The notes under the pieces were generated by a model. It ran no database searches, had not been told where the DNA came from, and saw only the letters and a program-made list of their open reading frames with translations. The position numbers and the translations under genes are program-made. Positions 9,033 to 17,887 of a stretch of 64,000 nucleotides of DNA are shown here, one piece after another; the stretch's first letter is position 1; each line of letters starts with the position of its first letter. The DNA comes from Cytobacillus depressus (GTDB lineage Bacteria; Bacillota; Bacilli; Bacillales; Cytobacillaceae), in the NCBI RefSeq assembly GCF_008923245.1, contig NZ_WBOS01000007.1, forward strand, positions 62,001 to 126,000, given 5' to 3'.

Positions 9033-9375
9033 ATTTCCTCCCCCCTTCCCTTCGATTCTGCTCTTTCATCAATAATAGAGTTTAATCGGCCGGCAATTGT
9101 AATAATGTTCTCAATCCCCGCTTTCTAACCCCCTATATTTTCCATCGGTAAAAATATAATAAATTTAAGGCGTATATATGGAAATTTTTTGTGAATGTTG
9201 CACGTAGAAATACATTTTAAAGAACTATATAGTTTAAATACAAATAAAACATCTTCACTTAGAAGGGCGGTGAGCAGATGTTTGATAGCGCTTTCATATA
9301 TCTGTCAGCTTGATTAATTTTTTTCAATGATCATGAGTTTTTTTATGAAATTTAAAAAAGGAGTGTGATCGCCAA
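9033..9375 (+). promoter_or_regulatory. Leader of the NSS transporter with a catabolite-responsive-element-like site (9283-9296)
   Basis: This 340-bp gap carries TGATAGCGCTTTCA at 9283-9296. It differs at one position from the Bacillus CcpA consensus TGWAANCGNTNWCA, so carbon catabolite control of the transporter is plausible. The site lies 80-93 bp before the start codon. A short ORF of 11 codons (ATG at 9278) with a ribosome-binding-like sequence overlaps the site; I would not call it a gene. Confidence 0.5.
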
Positions 9376-10896
9376 GTGAAAGATAATCAGGTAGTCTGGT
9401 CGTCGAGAATTGGCTTTATATTAGCTGCAATGTCGATGGCTGTTGGGACAGGGAATATTTGGAGATTCCCACGAATGGTAGCAGAACATGGGGGCGGATC
9501 ATTTTTAATCGGCTGGGCACTATTTTTATTTCTTTGGTCACTTCCGTTAGTTATGGTAGAAATATTTATTGGCAGAAGAAGCAGAATGGGTACCGTAGGT
9601 TCATTTCGGCAATTCATAGGTGAAAAACTGGCCTGGTTTGGACCGTTTGTTACACTCGTTCTAATTGGAATTACTTTCTACTATTCTGTTGTTGTGGGCT
9701 GGACTTTTAAATATTTATTTTTAGCTCTAAAAGGATCTTTATCATCTGTATCTAATCCTACAGAATTATGGGACAGCTTTGTTGGCAATCCACTTGAACC
9801 TGTCATGTATCATTTTCTAGCTATTGGAGTCTCTGGCCTTGTTGTCTATATTGGAATTACAAAAGGAATAGAAAGAATGGCCAAAATATTTCTTCCATTA
9901 CTTTTTCTTATGTTAATTTTCACAGCCATACGCTCTATTACATTACCAGGAGCAATGGAAGGCCTATCATATATGTTTACTCCGCAATGGGAATATTTAG
10001 GCAAGGCATCTACTTGGATTCAAGCATTATCGCAATCTGCATGGTCAGTTGGAGCCGGTTGGGGATTATATGCGACGTACGCCATTTACACAAAAAAACG
10101 TGACGATATAGCACAAAACTCACTTACTGCTGGCCTTGGAAATAACGCTGTTGAATTATTAGCAGGGATGACTATTATTCCTGCAATCTTTGCACTAGCC
10201 CCTTCACAGGAGTATATCTCACAAGCTACTAGTTCAGGCAATGTCGGAATAACATTTATATACATGGTGGAATTACTCAATGTCATGCCGCAAAAATATT
10301 TATTTGGAGTTGCGTTCTTTGGTGCTTTAGCATTTGCAGCCTTTACTTCTTTAGTTGCGATGGTCGAATTAGTGACAAGAAATATATCGGATCATGGAAT
10401 CAAAAGAAATAAAGCCATTGCCATAACAACTATACTAATTTTTATTGGTGGAATCCCATCTGCAATCAATATGTCTTTTTTCAACAATCAAGACTGGGTA
10501 TGGGGAATCGGATTATTATTTTCTTGTTTTCTTTATGCATTTGCAGCCATTAAGTATGGTGTGGCCAAAATGAAAGATGAAATCAATGAAGTGAGCTTTA
10601 TTAAAATCAATAATTGGTGGGTATATTCGATTAAATATTGCATCCCCGTCTTATTCGTCATCTTAACTTCCTGGTGGCTATATCAAGCAACAATATGGTA
10701 TCCAGACACATGGTGGAAACCTTTTGAAGAGGCAAATGTAGGAACTGTCGTATTGCAACTAGGGATTATCTGTTTAATCGCTCCGTTAATTCTTCGTTTT
10801 AAACAAAGGATAAGGAGCTCAGTAAAAGAAGAAGGATTGGCTGATTCAGAATTTGTGAATACTCCAAAGACTCGCGATGTTAAGGAGGGTATGTAA
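9376..10896 (+). CDS. Neurotransmitter:sodium symporter (NSS/SNF) family amino acid transporter
   Basis: 506-residue integral membrane protein with about 11-12 membrane segments. The NSS signature GTGNIWRFP (residues 24-32) in the unwound first helix and the following PLVMVEIFIGR are clear. The family moves amino acids with Na+. The start is GTG with GGAG about 12 nt upstream, the only in-frame choice, since TGA lies close in the other reading. It overlaps by one base (TAATG) a 35-residue MetS-like gene, the layout of the MetPS methionine/alanine importers. Its place in the lysine catabolic island makes lysine or a derivative a possible substrate, but this is not shown by sequence. Confidence 0.85.
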   Translation: MKDNQVVWSSRIGFILAAMSMAVGTGNIWRFPRMVAEHGGGSFLIGWALFLFLWSLPLVMVEIFIGRRSRMGTVGSFRQFIGEKLAWFGPFVTLVLIGITFYYSVVVGWTFKYLFLALKGSLSSVSNPTELWDSFVGNPLEPVMYHFLAIGVSGLVVYIGITKGIERMAKIFLPLLFLMLIFTAIRSITLPGAMEGLSYMFTPQWEYLGKASTWIQALSQSAWSVGAGWGLYATYAIYTKKRDDIAQNSLTAGLGNNAVELLAGMTIIPAIFALAPSQEYISQATSSGNVGITFIYMVELLNVMPQKYLFGVAFFGALAFAAFTSLVAMVELVTRNISDHGIKRNKAIAITTILIFIGGIPSAINMSFFNNQDWVWGIGLLFSCFLYAFAAIKYGVAKMKDEINEVSFIKINNWWVYSIKYCIPVLFVILTSWWLYQATIWYPDTWWKPFEEANVGTVVLQLGIICLIAPLILRFKQRIRSSVKEEGLADSEFVNTPKTRDVKEGM

Positions 10897-11003
10897 TGGG
10901 GATTTCTTCAATTATTATGATGATATTGATTTTAGGTGTCTTTTGGGGCGGCTTCTCATTTATGGTATATAGAACGCTAACGACTAAGTATGACAGGGAA
11001 TGA
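10896..11003 (+). CDS. MetS-like small accessory subunit of the NSS transporter
   Basis: 35-residue protein with a single hydrophobic segment: ATG at 10896, TGA at 11001-11003. The reading is MGISSIIMMILILGVFWGG followed by a short basic tail. It matches the pattern of the MetS/AlaP small subunits (N-terminal S/A-I-x-M-M, one helix with WGG). GGAGGG stands 6 nt before the ATG, inside the end of the transporter gene, and the two coding regions share one base, so translational coupling is likely. In Corynebacterium the small partner is needed for NSS transport activity. Confidence 0.8.
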   Translation: MGISSIIMMILILGVFWGGFSFMVYRTLTTKYDRE

Positions 11004-11017
11004 TAGTAAAAAACAAT

Positions 11018-11049
11018 AGCCAGTGGGCATGATGTCCACTGGTCTTTTT
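11018..11049 (+). terminator. Intrinsic terminator of the NSS/MetS operon
   Basis: CCAGTGG and CCACTGG form the stem, followed by TCTTTTT, 15 bp after the MetS stop. Confidence 0.9.
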
Positions 11050-11105
11050 ACTAGTTTATTTACTTCTTTTGAAAACACCTTTTTGAAATATGATCACAAA
11101 CATTC

Positions 11106-11897
11106 TTAGAAAAAGCCGTAATATGGCCTTTGGCTAGTTGAAAAATGAAGCCATTTAATCATTGTGATAAAATCATATACAGGAAGCTTCACTGATCGTT
11201 GGATATCTGCTGCATAAGGCGGCATATCACTGCACTCTAAAAGTATCGCCCCGATATCTGGGTGTTCAGTCACCATGCTAATTGCAGCCTCCACTACTTC
11301 CTGACGTACTTTTTCATTATCAAATGAACCCCTATTTTCAAGGATTGCGGAAAATTCTTCTTCTTGACTCAAATCTCTTATTATTAGGTTGCCTGTGTTA
11401 GTCACACCACAACTTTCGAATAATTTTTCAGTTAGTCCAGCTTCATAAGCTGTTAATATACCTATTTTTTTTGATGACTTTAACCCTGTCCTTATCCATG
11501 GTATTTGGATAACACTAGACAAATAAACTGGGATATCGACTGCTTCAGCTACTTTATCTTGAAAGTTTCCAAAGAAGCCACAAGCTGCACTTATTGCTCT
11601 AGCTCCTTCCGCCTCTAATTCCTTTGCAGCATCAATGATACTATCTAACAATGTTGAATCTCCTGAAAGAAGATTGGCCGTATGACACCCAGAAACTACT
11701 TTTAATTGAACAGGAAAATCATAAGTTTCAAGATTCGCAACATTCCCAGGAATAACTGGATACCAACAAGCGTCTAAATAAAGAATTCCAACTGAAAAAC
11801 CTGTGACATATTGCCCTTTTTTTTGATAAACCATTCTAGTCTGTTTTTCCTCTCCAATATAGTTATAACCCGTTTTCTGACAAGATTTAATAATCAA
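11106..11897 (-). CDS. Aspartate/glutamate racemase family protein
   Basis: 263-residue protein of the Asp/Glu/hydantoin racemase fold. Two acid/base cysteines are present in family contexts, ISAACGFFGNFQ and LLECSDMPPYA, with IGILTAYEAGL between. Family members racemise amino acids or hydantoins, or act as decarboxylases. Next to a DAO-type flavoprotein it could interconvert isomers of a lysine-pathway amino acid; this is inference. The TTG start at 11897 has GGGGG about 10 nt upstream; an ATG at residue 22 (11834) with GGAGAGG upstream is an alternative and would fit the usual N-terminus better. Confidence 0.7.
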   Translation of the reverse strand: MIIKSCQKTGYNYIGEEKQTRMVYQKKGQYVTGFSVGILYLDACWYPVIPGNVANLETYDFPVQLKVVSGCHTANLLSGDSTLLDSIIDAAKELEAEGARAISAACGFFGNFQDKVAEAVDIPVYLSSVIQIPWIRTGLKSSKKIGILTAYEAGLTEKLFESCGVTNTGNLIIRDLSQEEEFSAILENRGSFDNEKVRQEVVEAAISMVTEHPDIGAILLECSDMPPYAADIQRSVKLPVYDFITMIKWLHFSTSQRPYYGFF

Positions 11898-11967
11898 ACA
11901 GTCTCAACCCCCTTTAAAAAATGCCTTCATTAATATTACATAAATATATAACGGTCTTTTTTGCTAT

Positions 11968-12004
11968 TTATCAAATGAGTCTAAAACCTAGACTCATTTG
12001 ATAA
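11968..12004 (-). terminator. Perfect 16-bp inverted repeat between flavoprotein and racemase genes
   Basis: TTATCAAATGAGTCTA and its exact complement flank a 5-nt loop. On the minus strand it lies 18 bp after the flavoprotein stop codon and 71 bp before the racemase start. No T-run follows on either strand, so it may be an inefficient terminator, an RNA-processing stem or a protein-binding dyad. Confidence 0.55.
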
Positions 12005-12021
12005 TTTACTAACAAAATATA

Positions 12022-13188
12022 TTAGTAGATTGCATCTTCAATGACTAATTCATTTTCTGCAAATCGTTCCACCCTTAATGGTTTTAAATCAAGCGTTTCG
12101 TATTCTCCTGTTCGAATGAGTTCAGATAAGCACTTCCCAACCGCAGGCGCTTGCTGCATTCCATGTCCGCTAAATCCGAAAGCAACAAAGTATCCTTTCA
12201 TTGCTGGATATTCTCCCAAAATGGCATTATGATCTTTTGTGTTAAAATCATACAAACCAGACCAGCCACGTTCAATTTTCGCCTTTTCAAAGTTATTGAT
12301 CCGGTTGGCAAGTACTGGCCAAATATTTTCAACGAAGGCAGACCTGCTCCACTTAAAAGTAATACTTGGTTCAATTTCCTCAGCATAGCCGGAAATAAAC
12401 TTTTCACCTTCATGACGGAAGTATACGCCTGTTGGATCCATCGTTAATGGGAGGTATCTTTTCAATGGTTTTTCGATATCAAACTGAAAAATTTGTCGCG
12501 GAAGGGGTACCACTGGTAAAGGAAGGTTCGCTTTTTCACTTAGTATTGAAGCCCAGGCACCTGCACAATTCACTACAATTGGAGCAAAATATTCACTGCC
12601 ATTAGCAAGCCTTACCCCTTTGATTTGATCCTGCTCTGTCAATAGGCTGTCAACTTCATCGTATACATATTCAGCACCTAATTTCTTTGCATACTTTATA
12701 TATCCTTGCATAACTGAGTATGGGTCTAAGTAACCACTTTCATTACAATAAAGTCCACCAGCAAGGTCATTAATATTTAGTTCAGGTATGATCTTTAACA
12801 ATTCATTTCCTTCTAGTAATTGTGAGTTGATACCGTTTTCATTTTGAAGCTTTAAATGTTGTTCAAATCGTAACATCATTTCATCTCTTGCTAGGAATAA
12901 ATACCCTCTTTGTTTAAAATCAATTTCAACTTCTTCTCCATCAATAGCCATATCTTTTGAAAAATTCTTATAGATTTGTAAACTGTATTTACTTAACTGC
13001 ATATTTATCACTGTTGTGTAAAGTTGTCTAAAGCCCCCAGCACTTCTTGGAGTCGAGGCAAATTCATAAATTCCATCCTTTTCAAAAACTAATACTTTAC
13101 CATTGAAGCCATCATTCAAAAGATTGTAAGCAATACTTGAGCCGATTACTCCCCCACCTATAATGATAATGTCTGCCTTATTTTTCAT
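12022..13188 (-). CDS. FAD-dependent amino acid oxidase/dehydrogenase (DAO family)
   Basis: 388-residue flavoprotein of the DAO (D-amino acid/sarcosine/glycine oxidase) superfamily. The N-terminal dinucleotide motif is IIGGGVIGSSIAY, followed by the acidic strand end VLVFEKD. Later come VVNCAGAWA (flavin domain) and the C-terminal GFSGHGMQQAPAVG. I chose the ATG at 13188 with AAAGGTGGG 7 nt upstream over the upstream GTG. Oxidation of pipecolate, a D-amino acid or sarcosine is possible; sequence alone does not choose. It is divergent from the second CdaR-type regulator, which suggests control by it. Confidence 0.8.
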   Translation of the reverse strand: MKNKADIIIIGGGVIGSSIAYNLLNDGFNGKVLVFEKDGIYEFASTPRSAGGFRQLYTTVINMQLSKYSLQIYKNFSKDMAIDGEEVEIDFKQRGYLFLARDEMMLRFEQHLKLQNENGINSQLLEGNELLKIIPELNINDLAGGLYCNESGYLDPYSVMQGYIKYAKKLGAEYVYDEVDSLLTEQDQIKGVRLANGSEYFAPIVVNCAGAWASILSEKANLPLPVVPLPRQIFQFDIEKPLKRYLPLTMDPTGVYFRHEGEKFISGYAEEIEPSITFKWSRSAFVENIWPVLANRINNFEKAKIERGWSGLYDFNTKDHNAILGEYPAMKGYFVAFGFSGHGMQQAPAVGKCLSELIRTGEYETLDLKPLRVERFAENELVIEDAIY

Positions 13189-13521
13189 TGATGAACCCAC
13201 CTTTCATTCCAATATAAACCTATTAATACCAATGTACTAATTTCTTTTAAAGCAGACTACGGGCAATTTCCACAAATTATTGAATATTATTAATTATTTT
13301 AATAGTAAAATTATACAAGGGATTTAACATTTAATGAAGAATTCATTATTATACAGAATATTTTAAAGGACATTTTGGCTATAGAATGCGAGCGGATTGT
13401 TTTCTCCTAGTGAGTGCCATTTTTTAAGCAGACGCTGCACTCTGGATATAATTCAAGTTTCGGACGATATGAACAACTTCATTAATTAGAGCCATTCTTA
13501 TATATAAAAGAGGTGAACGGT
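13189..13521. other. Divergent intergenic region between flavoprotein and second regulator
   Basis: About 330 bp, AT-rich, expected to hold both promoters. I found no good copy of the 56-bp element here and no clear dyad. Confidence 0.4.
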
Positions 13522-14784
13522 TTGTACTTTTTAGAAGATATAGCTCAAACTATCGTTGAGAATACGACAAAAATTATCGGATATCCAATTAGCATTACAG
13601 ATAATAAGGGATTCATTATTGGATCAAGTGATTCAAACCGTTTGGGCAGTTTCCACAAAGCCTCCATCGATGTATTAGAAAAAAAGGAAGCTATTAGTTA
13701 TGACTTTAATGATGTAAAGAAATTCCGAAATGTACTTCCTGGAATTGCCACACCGATAATAATAAATAACGCATCGATTGGTGTTCTTGGGATAATAGGG
13801 GATCCTGCCGAGATAAAAAAATATGCCCAGCTTGTTAAAAGCCATGTTGAATTAATGTGCCTTGAATATTTAAAGAAAGAAATGAGTGTTCTTGAATCTA
13901 AAACGCTTGATAATTTTATCCAATACCTTTTGAATTCTGTAAAAACAGGCGATTCAGAGTACCTCGTTCGGTATGGGAAGATGCTTGGCTTTAATCTAGA
14001 TTTGGATATAAGTCGAGTGTGCATACTAATTGAAATTGATATGCTTTTGAATAGCTTTTCTATACAGCAAAAAAATCATTGTCCAGATAAATTTGCATGG
14101 CAATTTCTCCAGAACAATTTAATAGATACTTTAAAATTTTATCTATTCGACAACGAGGAAGACTTGATTTCCTTGTTAACTTTAGATCAATTTATCGTCA
14201 TAAAAACAAAAAACACGGACGAAGCTCATGATCTTTTTATTAAACGGATGGAGCACAATATCCAAAGAATGGCGAAATACGTAAAAACAAAATTTAATTT
14301 AACTGCAAGTATCTCCATAGGCAGTGTAAATAAGGGCATCCGAGGGATTAAAGAATCTTACCAAGATTCTTTGAAAGCGTTAATAGCAGGGAAAAAGACT
14401 AAAATCTCACCTGAAATTTATTATTACAATGACTGGAACATTATGTTAGAACTTCTTGCAAATGGCCTAACCCCTTACATTTCTGATAGACTCACTGAGA
14501 GAATAGATGATTTTTTAAAACATGTGAATTACCCTACTCTGTCATACACTTTTCTTACTTATTGTAAGGCCAATATGAATTTAAGTGAAACCGCACGGAT
14601 TTTATTTCTCCACCGAAATTCATTGGTATACCGACTAGAAAAAATTAAAGAACTAACCTCTTTAGATATTGCCAGTTTTGAGCATTGTCTTCTATTATAT
14701 TTTGCTATAAAAAATTCAGAAACAGTGAATAAACCTTGGAGAATCGACGAGCAAAATACTACCGAGAGAACTATTACTCAGTAA
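13522..14784 (+). CDS. CdaR/PucR-family transcriptional regulator (second copy)
   Basis: 420-residue paralogue of the regulator at 7800. The N-terminal sensor reads YFLEDIAQTIVENTTKIIGY and GVLGIIGDP; the C-terminal helix-turn-helix reads ARILFLHRNSLVYRLEKI. About 30 extra residues follow the helix-turn-helix (ending TERTITQ). I chose the TTG at 13522 because it aligns with the paralogue's start and has AGAGGTG 6 nt upstream; a GTG 9 bp earlier is the alternative. It is divergent from the DAO flavoprotein gene and convergent with the aldehyde dehydrogenase operon. Confidence 0.85.
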   Translation: MYFLEDIAQTIVENTTKIIGYPISITDNKGFIIGSSDSNRLGSFHKASIDVLEKKEAISYDFNDVKKFRNVLPGIATPIIINNASIGVLGIIGDPAEIKKYAQLVKSHVELMCLEYLKKEMSVLESKTLDNFIQYLLNSVKTGDSEYLVRYGKMLGFNLDLDISRVCILIEIDMLLNSFSIQQKNHCPDKFAWQFLQNNLIDTLKFYLFDNEEDLISLLTLDQFIVIKTKNTDEAHDLFIKRMEHNIQRMAKYVKTKFNLTASISIGSVNKGIRGIKESYQDSLKALIAGKKTKISPEIYYYNDWNIMLELLANGLTPYISDRLTERIDDFLKHVNYPTLSYTFLTYCKANMNLSETARILFLHRNSLVYRLEKIKELTSLDIASFEHCLLLYFAIKNSETVNKPWRIDEQNTTERTITQ

Positions 14785-14823
14785 TCGATCAAATTGCCGT
14801 TGTTAAATACCATCTAATCCAAT

Positions 14824-14876
14824 AATAAAAAAACCTGTATTCCTTGTTGCAGTAAAAAAAGCAAGGAATACAGGTT
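14824..14876 (-). terminator. Intrinsic terminator, aldehyde dehydrogenase operon
   Basis: Perfect 15-bp stem AACCTGTATTCCTTG with complement; on the minus strand a run of seven T follows. Without a T-run it may also stop the convergent regulator transcript from the plus strand. Confidence 0.8.
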
Positions 14877-14921
14877 ATATAATAATTGTGAGAAGAGTAA
14901 GAAAAACTCGAACCTGAAGGT

Positions 14922-14951
14922 ATAAGAAAACTCGGGCTCGAGTTTTCTTAT
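14922..14951. terminator. Second hairpin in the convergent gap
   Basis: ATAAGAAAACTCG pairs perfectly with CGAGTTTTCTTAT around GGCT. It lies 48 bp after the aldehyde dehydrogenase stop. A-rich and T-rich arms make it a possible bidirectional terminator. Confidence 0.6.
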
Positions 14952-14998
14952 ATGAATCATTTTTACTTTGTATTTACTATTAACCAGCTTTTTGTAGA

Positions 14999-16480
14999 TT
15001 AATAATTATCAATTTGGGCTCTTTGTAATTTCCCGCTATAATCGACATAGATGGATTTCCATTCTGTGTATACATCTAATGATGCTACTCCAGAGTCACG
15101 GTGGCCGTTGCCAGTTCCTTTCGTTCCGCCAAATGGCAGATGTATTTCAGCACCTGTCGTACCGGCATTCACATAAACAATTCCCGTATCAAGATCTCTC
15201 ATTGCTTGAAAGGCACGGTTTACGTCAGCAGTATAAATCGCACTTGAAAGGCCAAATTCCACACTATTATTCACTTCAACAGCCTCTTCTAAGCTTTTTA
15301 CTGAAATAATGGAAGTAACAGGTCCAAAAATTTCTTCTTTTGCAATTCTCATGTTAGGTTTTACATCTGTAAAAATGGTTGCGGCATAGAAGTTTCCTCT
15401 ATCTAAACCATTTTCTGTTACGATATGACCTCCAACTAAGAGCTTAGCACCTTCATTGATGCCGATTTTCACATATTCATCAATACGTTCAAGTGAGGAG
15501 CGATTGATTACAGGGCCAACTTTCACTGATTCATCAAGACCATCCCCTAACTTTAATTCAGAGATCCGCTCAACTAGCTTACTTTCAAGCTTTTCTTTCA
15601 CGCTTTCATGAACAATTACCCGACTTGTCGCTGTACACCTTTGTCCGCTTGTCCCAAACGCTCCCCATAAAATTCCGTCAACAGCAAGGTCTATATCTGC
15701 GTCTTCAAGGACAGTAACTGCGTTCTTTCCGCCCATTTCTAAAGAAGTTCTCTTTAACAAGCCGCCAGCCTTTTCATTAATTTGTTTCCCTACTTCATTG
15801 GAGCCAGTGAAGGAGATTAAATCGATATCTGGATGGTCAACCATGGCATTTCCTACAACACTACCGGAACCATTTACTAGATTAACAAGTCCTTTTGGTA
15901 GCCCTGCCTCTTCATAAATCCGAACAAATTCTTGAGCAACACCCGGTGTTTCAGTCGCAGGCTTCCAAACAACCGCATTTCCAGAAACAAGTGCAGGAAG
16001 GGACTTCCAAGACGCGATCGCAATCGGAAAATTCCATGGTGTAATTAAACCGGCAATTCCAATTGGCACGCGAACACTCATCGCGAACTTATTGCGAAGC
16101 TCGGACGGAACTGTATCTCCAAAAAGCCGTCTCCCTTCTCCAGCCATATAATAGGCCATATCAATGGCTTCTTGTACTTCACCCCTTGCTTCATCAATGA
16201 CTTTTCCCATTTCGCGAGTCAAGATTTGTGCCAATTCTTCTTTTCTTTCCTTAAGCAAATGAGCAACCTTATAAAGGAATTCGGCACGTTCTGGTGCGGG
16301 CACTAAACGCCAAGATTTTTGCGCTGTTTTAGCCGCTTGTACGGCACGATCCACATCTTCTGCTGTTGATTGTACAACCTCTCCTAATACCTCTCCATTT
16401 GCTGGGTTCGTTACAGTGACAAATTTATTTGATGATGATGCGCTCCATTCACCGTTTATAAAATTCAAATATTTTTTCAT
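14999..16480 (-). CDS. Aldehyde dehydrogenase, probable aminoadipate-semialdehyde dehydrogenase
   Basis: 493-residue NAD(P)-dependent aldehyde dehydrogenase. Visible are FTGSNEVG (residues 224-231), the general base in LEMGG (Glu248) and the catalytic nucleophile GQRC (Cys282). The C-terminal TTGAEIHLPFGGTKGTGNG resembles the group that oxidises semialdehydes. With lysine 6-dehydrogenase nearby the likely reaction is aminoadipate semialdehyde to 2-aminoadipate; the substrate is inferred. The ATG at 16480 has GGAGG 5 nt upstream; an upstream GTG overlaps that site and is unlikely. It is second in an operon with the aminotransferase 51 bp upstream. Confidence 0.8.
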   Translation of the reverse strand: MKKYLNFINGEWSASSSNKFVTVTNPANGEVLGEVVQSTAEDVDRAVQAAKTAQKSWRLVPAPERAEFLYKVAHLLKERKEELAQILTREMGKVIDEARGEVQEAIDMAYYMAGEGRRLFGDTVPSELRNKFAMSVRVPIGIAGLITPWNFPIAIASWKSLPALVSGNAVVWKPATETPGVAQEFVRIYEEAGLPKGLVNLVNGSGSVVGNAMVDHPDIDLISFTGSNEVGKQINEKAGGLLKRTSLEMGGKNAVTVLEDADIDLAVDGILWGAFGTSGQRCTATSRVIVHESVKEKLESKLVERISELKLGDGLDESVKVGPVINRSSLERIDEYVKIGINEGAKLLVGGHIVTENGLDRGNFYAATIFTDVKPNMRIAKEEIFGPVTSIISVKSLEEAVEVNNSVEFGLSSAIYTADVNRAFQAMRDLDTGIVYVNAGTTGAEIHLPFGGTKGTGNGHRDSGVASLDVYTEWKSIYVDYSGKLQRAQIDNY

Positions 16481-16531
16481 TTTTACCTCCACATAGTTTT
16501 ATAGATTATTCTTGAATATTTTTAGATAGTA

Positions 16532-17707
16532 TTAACTTATTTTAATTTTAAGCTTTTGTTTAATTCGATCTATTGCTTCATATAGCCTTTCAGTGGGCAC
16601 AGATAGGGATACTCGGAAATAGCCTTCGCCCCCTGAACCAAAGGCATTGCCCGGTGTAATAATCACTCCTGTTTGTTCGAGTACACTCGTGGCAAATTCA
16701 GTAGACGTAAACCCTTCAGGAACAGGCGCCCAAATAAAAAAACTTCCCTTTGGCGGATCGACTTTTATGCCAATGGATGCTAGTCCAGCAATCATCGCTT
16801 CCATTCGTTCTTTATAGATTTGATTATGTTTTGACACGCAGCTTTGATCACTATTAAGAGCATGCGCAGCAGCTAGTTGGATAGGTGTAAATTGTCCCGT
16901 ATCCATATTGCTTTTGAGGACAGCCAATGATTTAATGATGTCTTTATTGCCAACAACATACCCAATGCGCCATCCTGTCATATTATATGTTTTTGAAAGA
17001 GAGCCAAATTCTACCGCAATCTCCTTCGCTCCTTCGGCTTGAAGAATACTTGGAGCTTTATATCCATCAAAAGTGACCATATTATAAGCTGAATCATGAG
17101 CGATCGGAATTTGATTCTCCTTAGCGAATGAAACGGCCCGCTCAAAATGCTTTAAGTCTACGGTTGCCGCCGTTGGATTGCCGGGATAATTCAAAAACAT
17201 GAGCTTTGAACGAGTCAGAATGTCCTTCGGGATTGAATCAAATTCTGGTTCAAAATTATTCTCTTCCTTTAATAGCATGCTATAAGACTCACCACTTGCC
17301 AAATGTGTAGCCATTCGATAAACAGGATAGCTTGGATCCGGAATAAGAACAACATCACCCGGATCAATTAAGGCAGGAATTAAGTGGCCAATGCCTTCTT
17401 TTGAACCAATTAAGGCAAGAACTTCAGTTTTCGGATCAAGCTTTACTTTATATTCCCTTTCATAATAATCAGCAACAGATTTTCTAAATTCTTCATGTCC
17501 GATGAAACTTGGATATTTGAAATTTAGCGGATGCTGCATTTCTGCTATTAGTTTTTCGACAATATGATTTGGTGTAGGTAGATCAGGATCCCCTATACCT
17601 AAATCGATCACATCGATTCCGGTTTGTATCATCGCTTCTTTTTTCTTATTTATTTCAGCAAATAAGTATGGAGGAATTTGACCAACTCTATCAGACTGAA
17701 AAACCAT
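16532..17707 (-). CDS. PLP-dependent class I/II aminotransferase (LL-DAP aminotransferase-like)
   Basis: 391-residue fold-type I aminotransferase. Features are NYPGNPTA (residues 173-180), HDSAYN, and the PLP lysine in SLSKTYNMTGWRIG (Lys239), with Arg at FRVSL near the C-terminus. It resembles LL-diaminopimelate and related aminotransferases. In this operon transfer from 2-aminoadipate to 2-oxoglutarate, giving 2-oxoadipate, would complete a lysine route; that is inference. The ATG at 17707 has AGAGGTGAG 6 nt upstream; a GTG 12 bp earlier lies inside that site. Confidence 0.8.
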   Translation of the reverse strand: MVFQSDRVGQIPPYLFAEINKKKEAMIQTGIDVIDLGIGDPDLPTPNHIVEKLIAEMQHPLNFKYPSFIGHEEFRKSVADYYEREYKVKLDPKTEVLALIGSKEGIGHLIPALIDPGDVVLIPDPSYPVYRMATHLASGESYSMLLKEENNFEPEFDSIPKDILTRSKLMFLNYPGNPTAATVDLKHFERAVSFAKENQIPIAHDSAYNMVTFDGYKAPSILQAEGAKEIAVEFGSLSKTYNMTGWRIGYVVGNKDIIKSLAVLKSNMDTGQFTPIQLAAAHALNSDQSCVSKHNQIYKERMEAMIAGLASIGIKVDPPKGSFFIWAPVPEGFTSTEFATSVLEQTGVIITPGNAFGSGGEGYFRVSLSVPTERLYEAIDRIKQKLKIKIS

Positions 17708-17851
17708 TTGCGAACTCACCTCTCTTTTATGAAGTTAGAAAGTTTATTATCGTATGGTTAAAATTTACACGTTTATCGTCTCATTAACTATAGCTGTTTT
17801 ATACAAAAATAAATGGAATTTCCGTGCTAATTCCGTATGAATTATACAAAG

Positions 17852-17876
17852 AAAAAAGGACTCCCAAGAAGCCCTT
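17852..17876 (-). terminator. Intrinsic terminator of corA
   Basis: On the minus strand AAGGGCT and AGTCCTT (one G-T pair) flank a 7-nt loop and are followed by TTTT, 11 bp after the stop. Confidence 0.65.
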
Positions 17877-17887
17877 ATATTCATGCA

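Noticed and set aside
9278..9313. 11-codon leader peptide upstream of the NSS transporter
   Set aside because: No stem or attenuator follows and the sequence is better explained as a CcpA-type site.
13381..13440. Extra copy of the 52-bp repeat unit
   Set aside because: Only GAGTGCCAT is shared; the palindromic core is absent.
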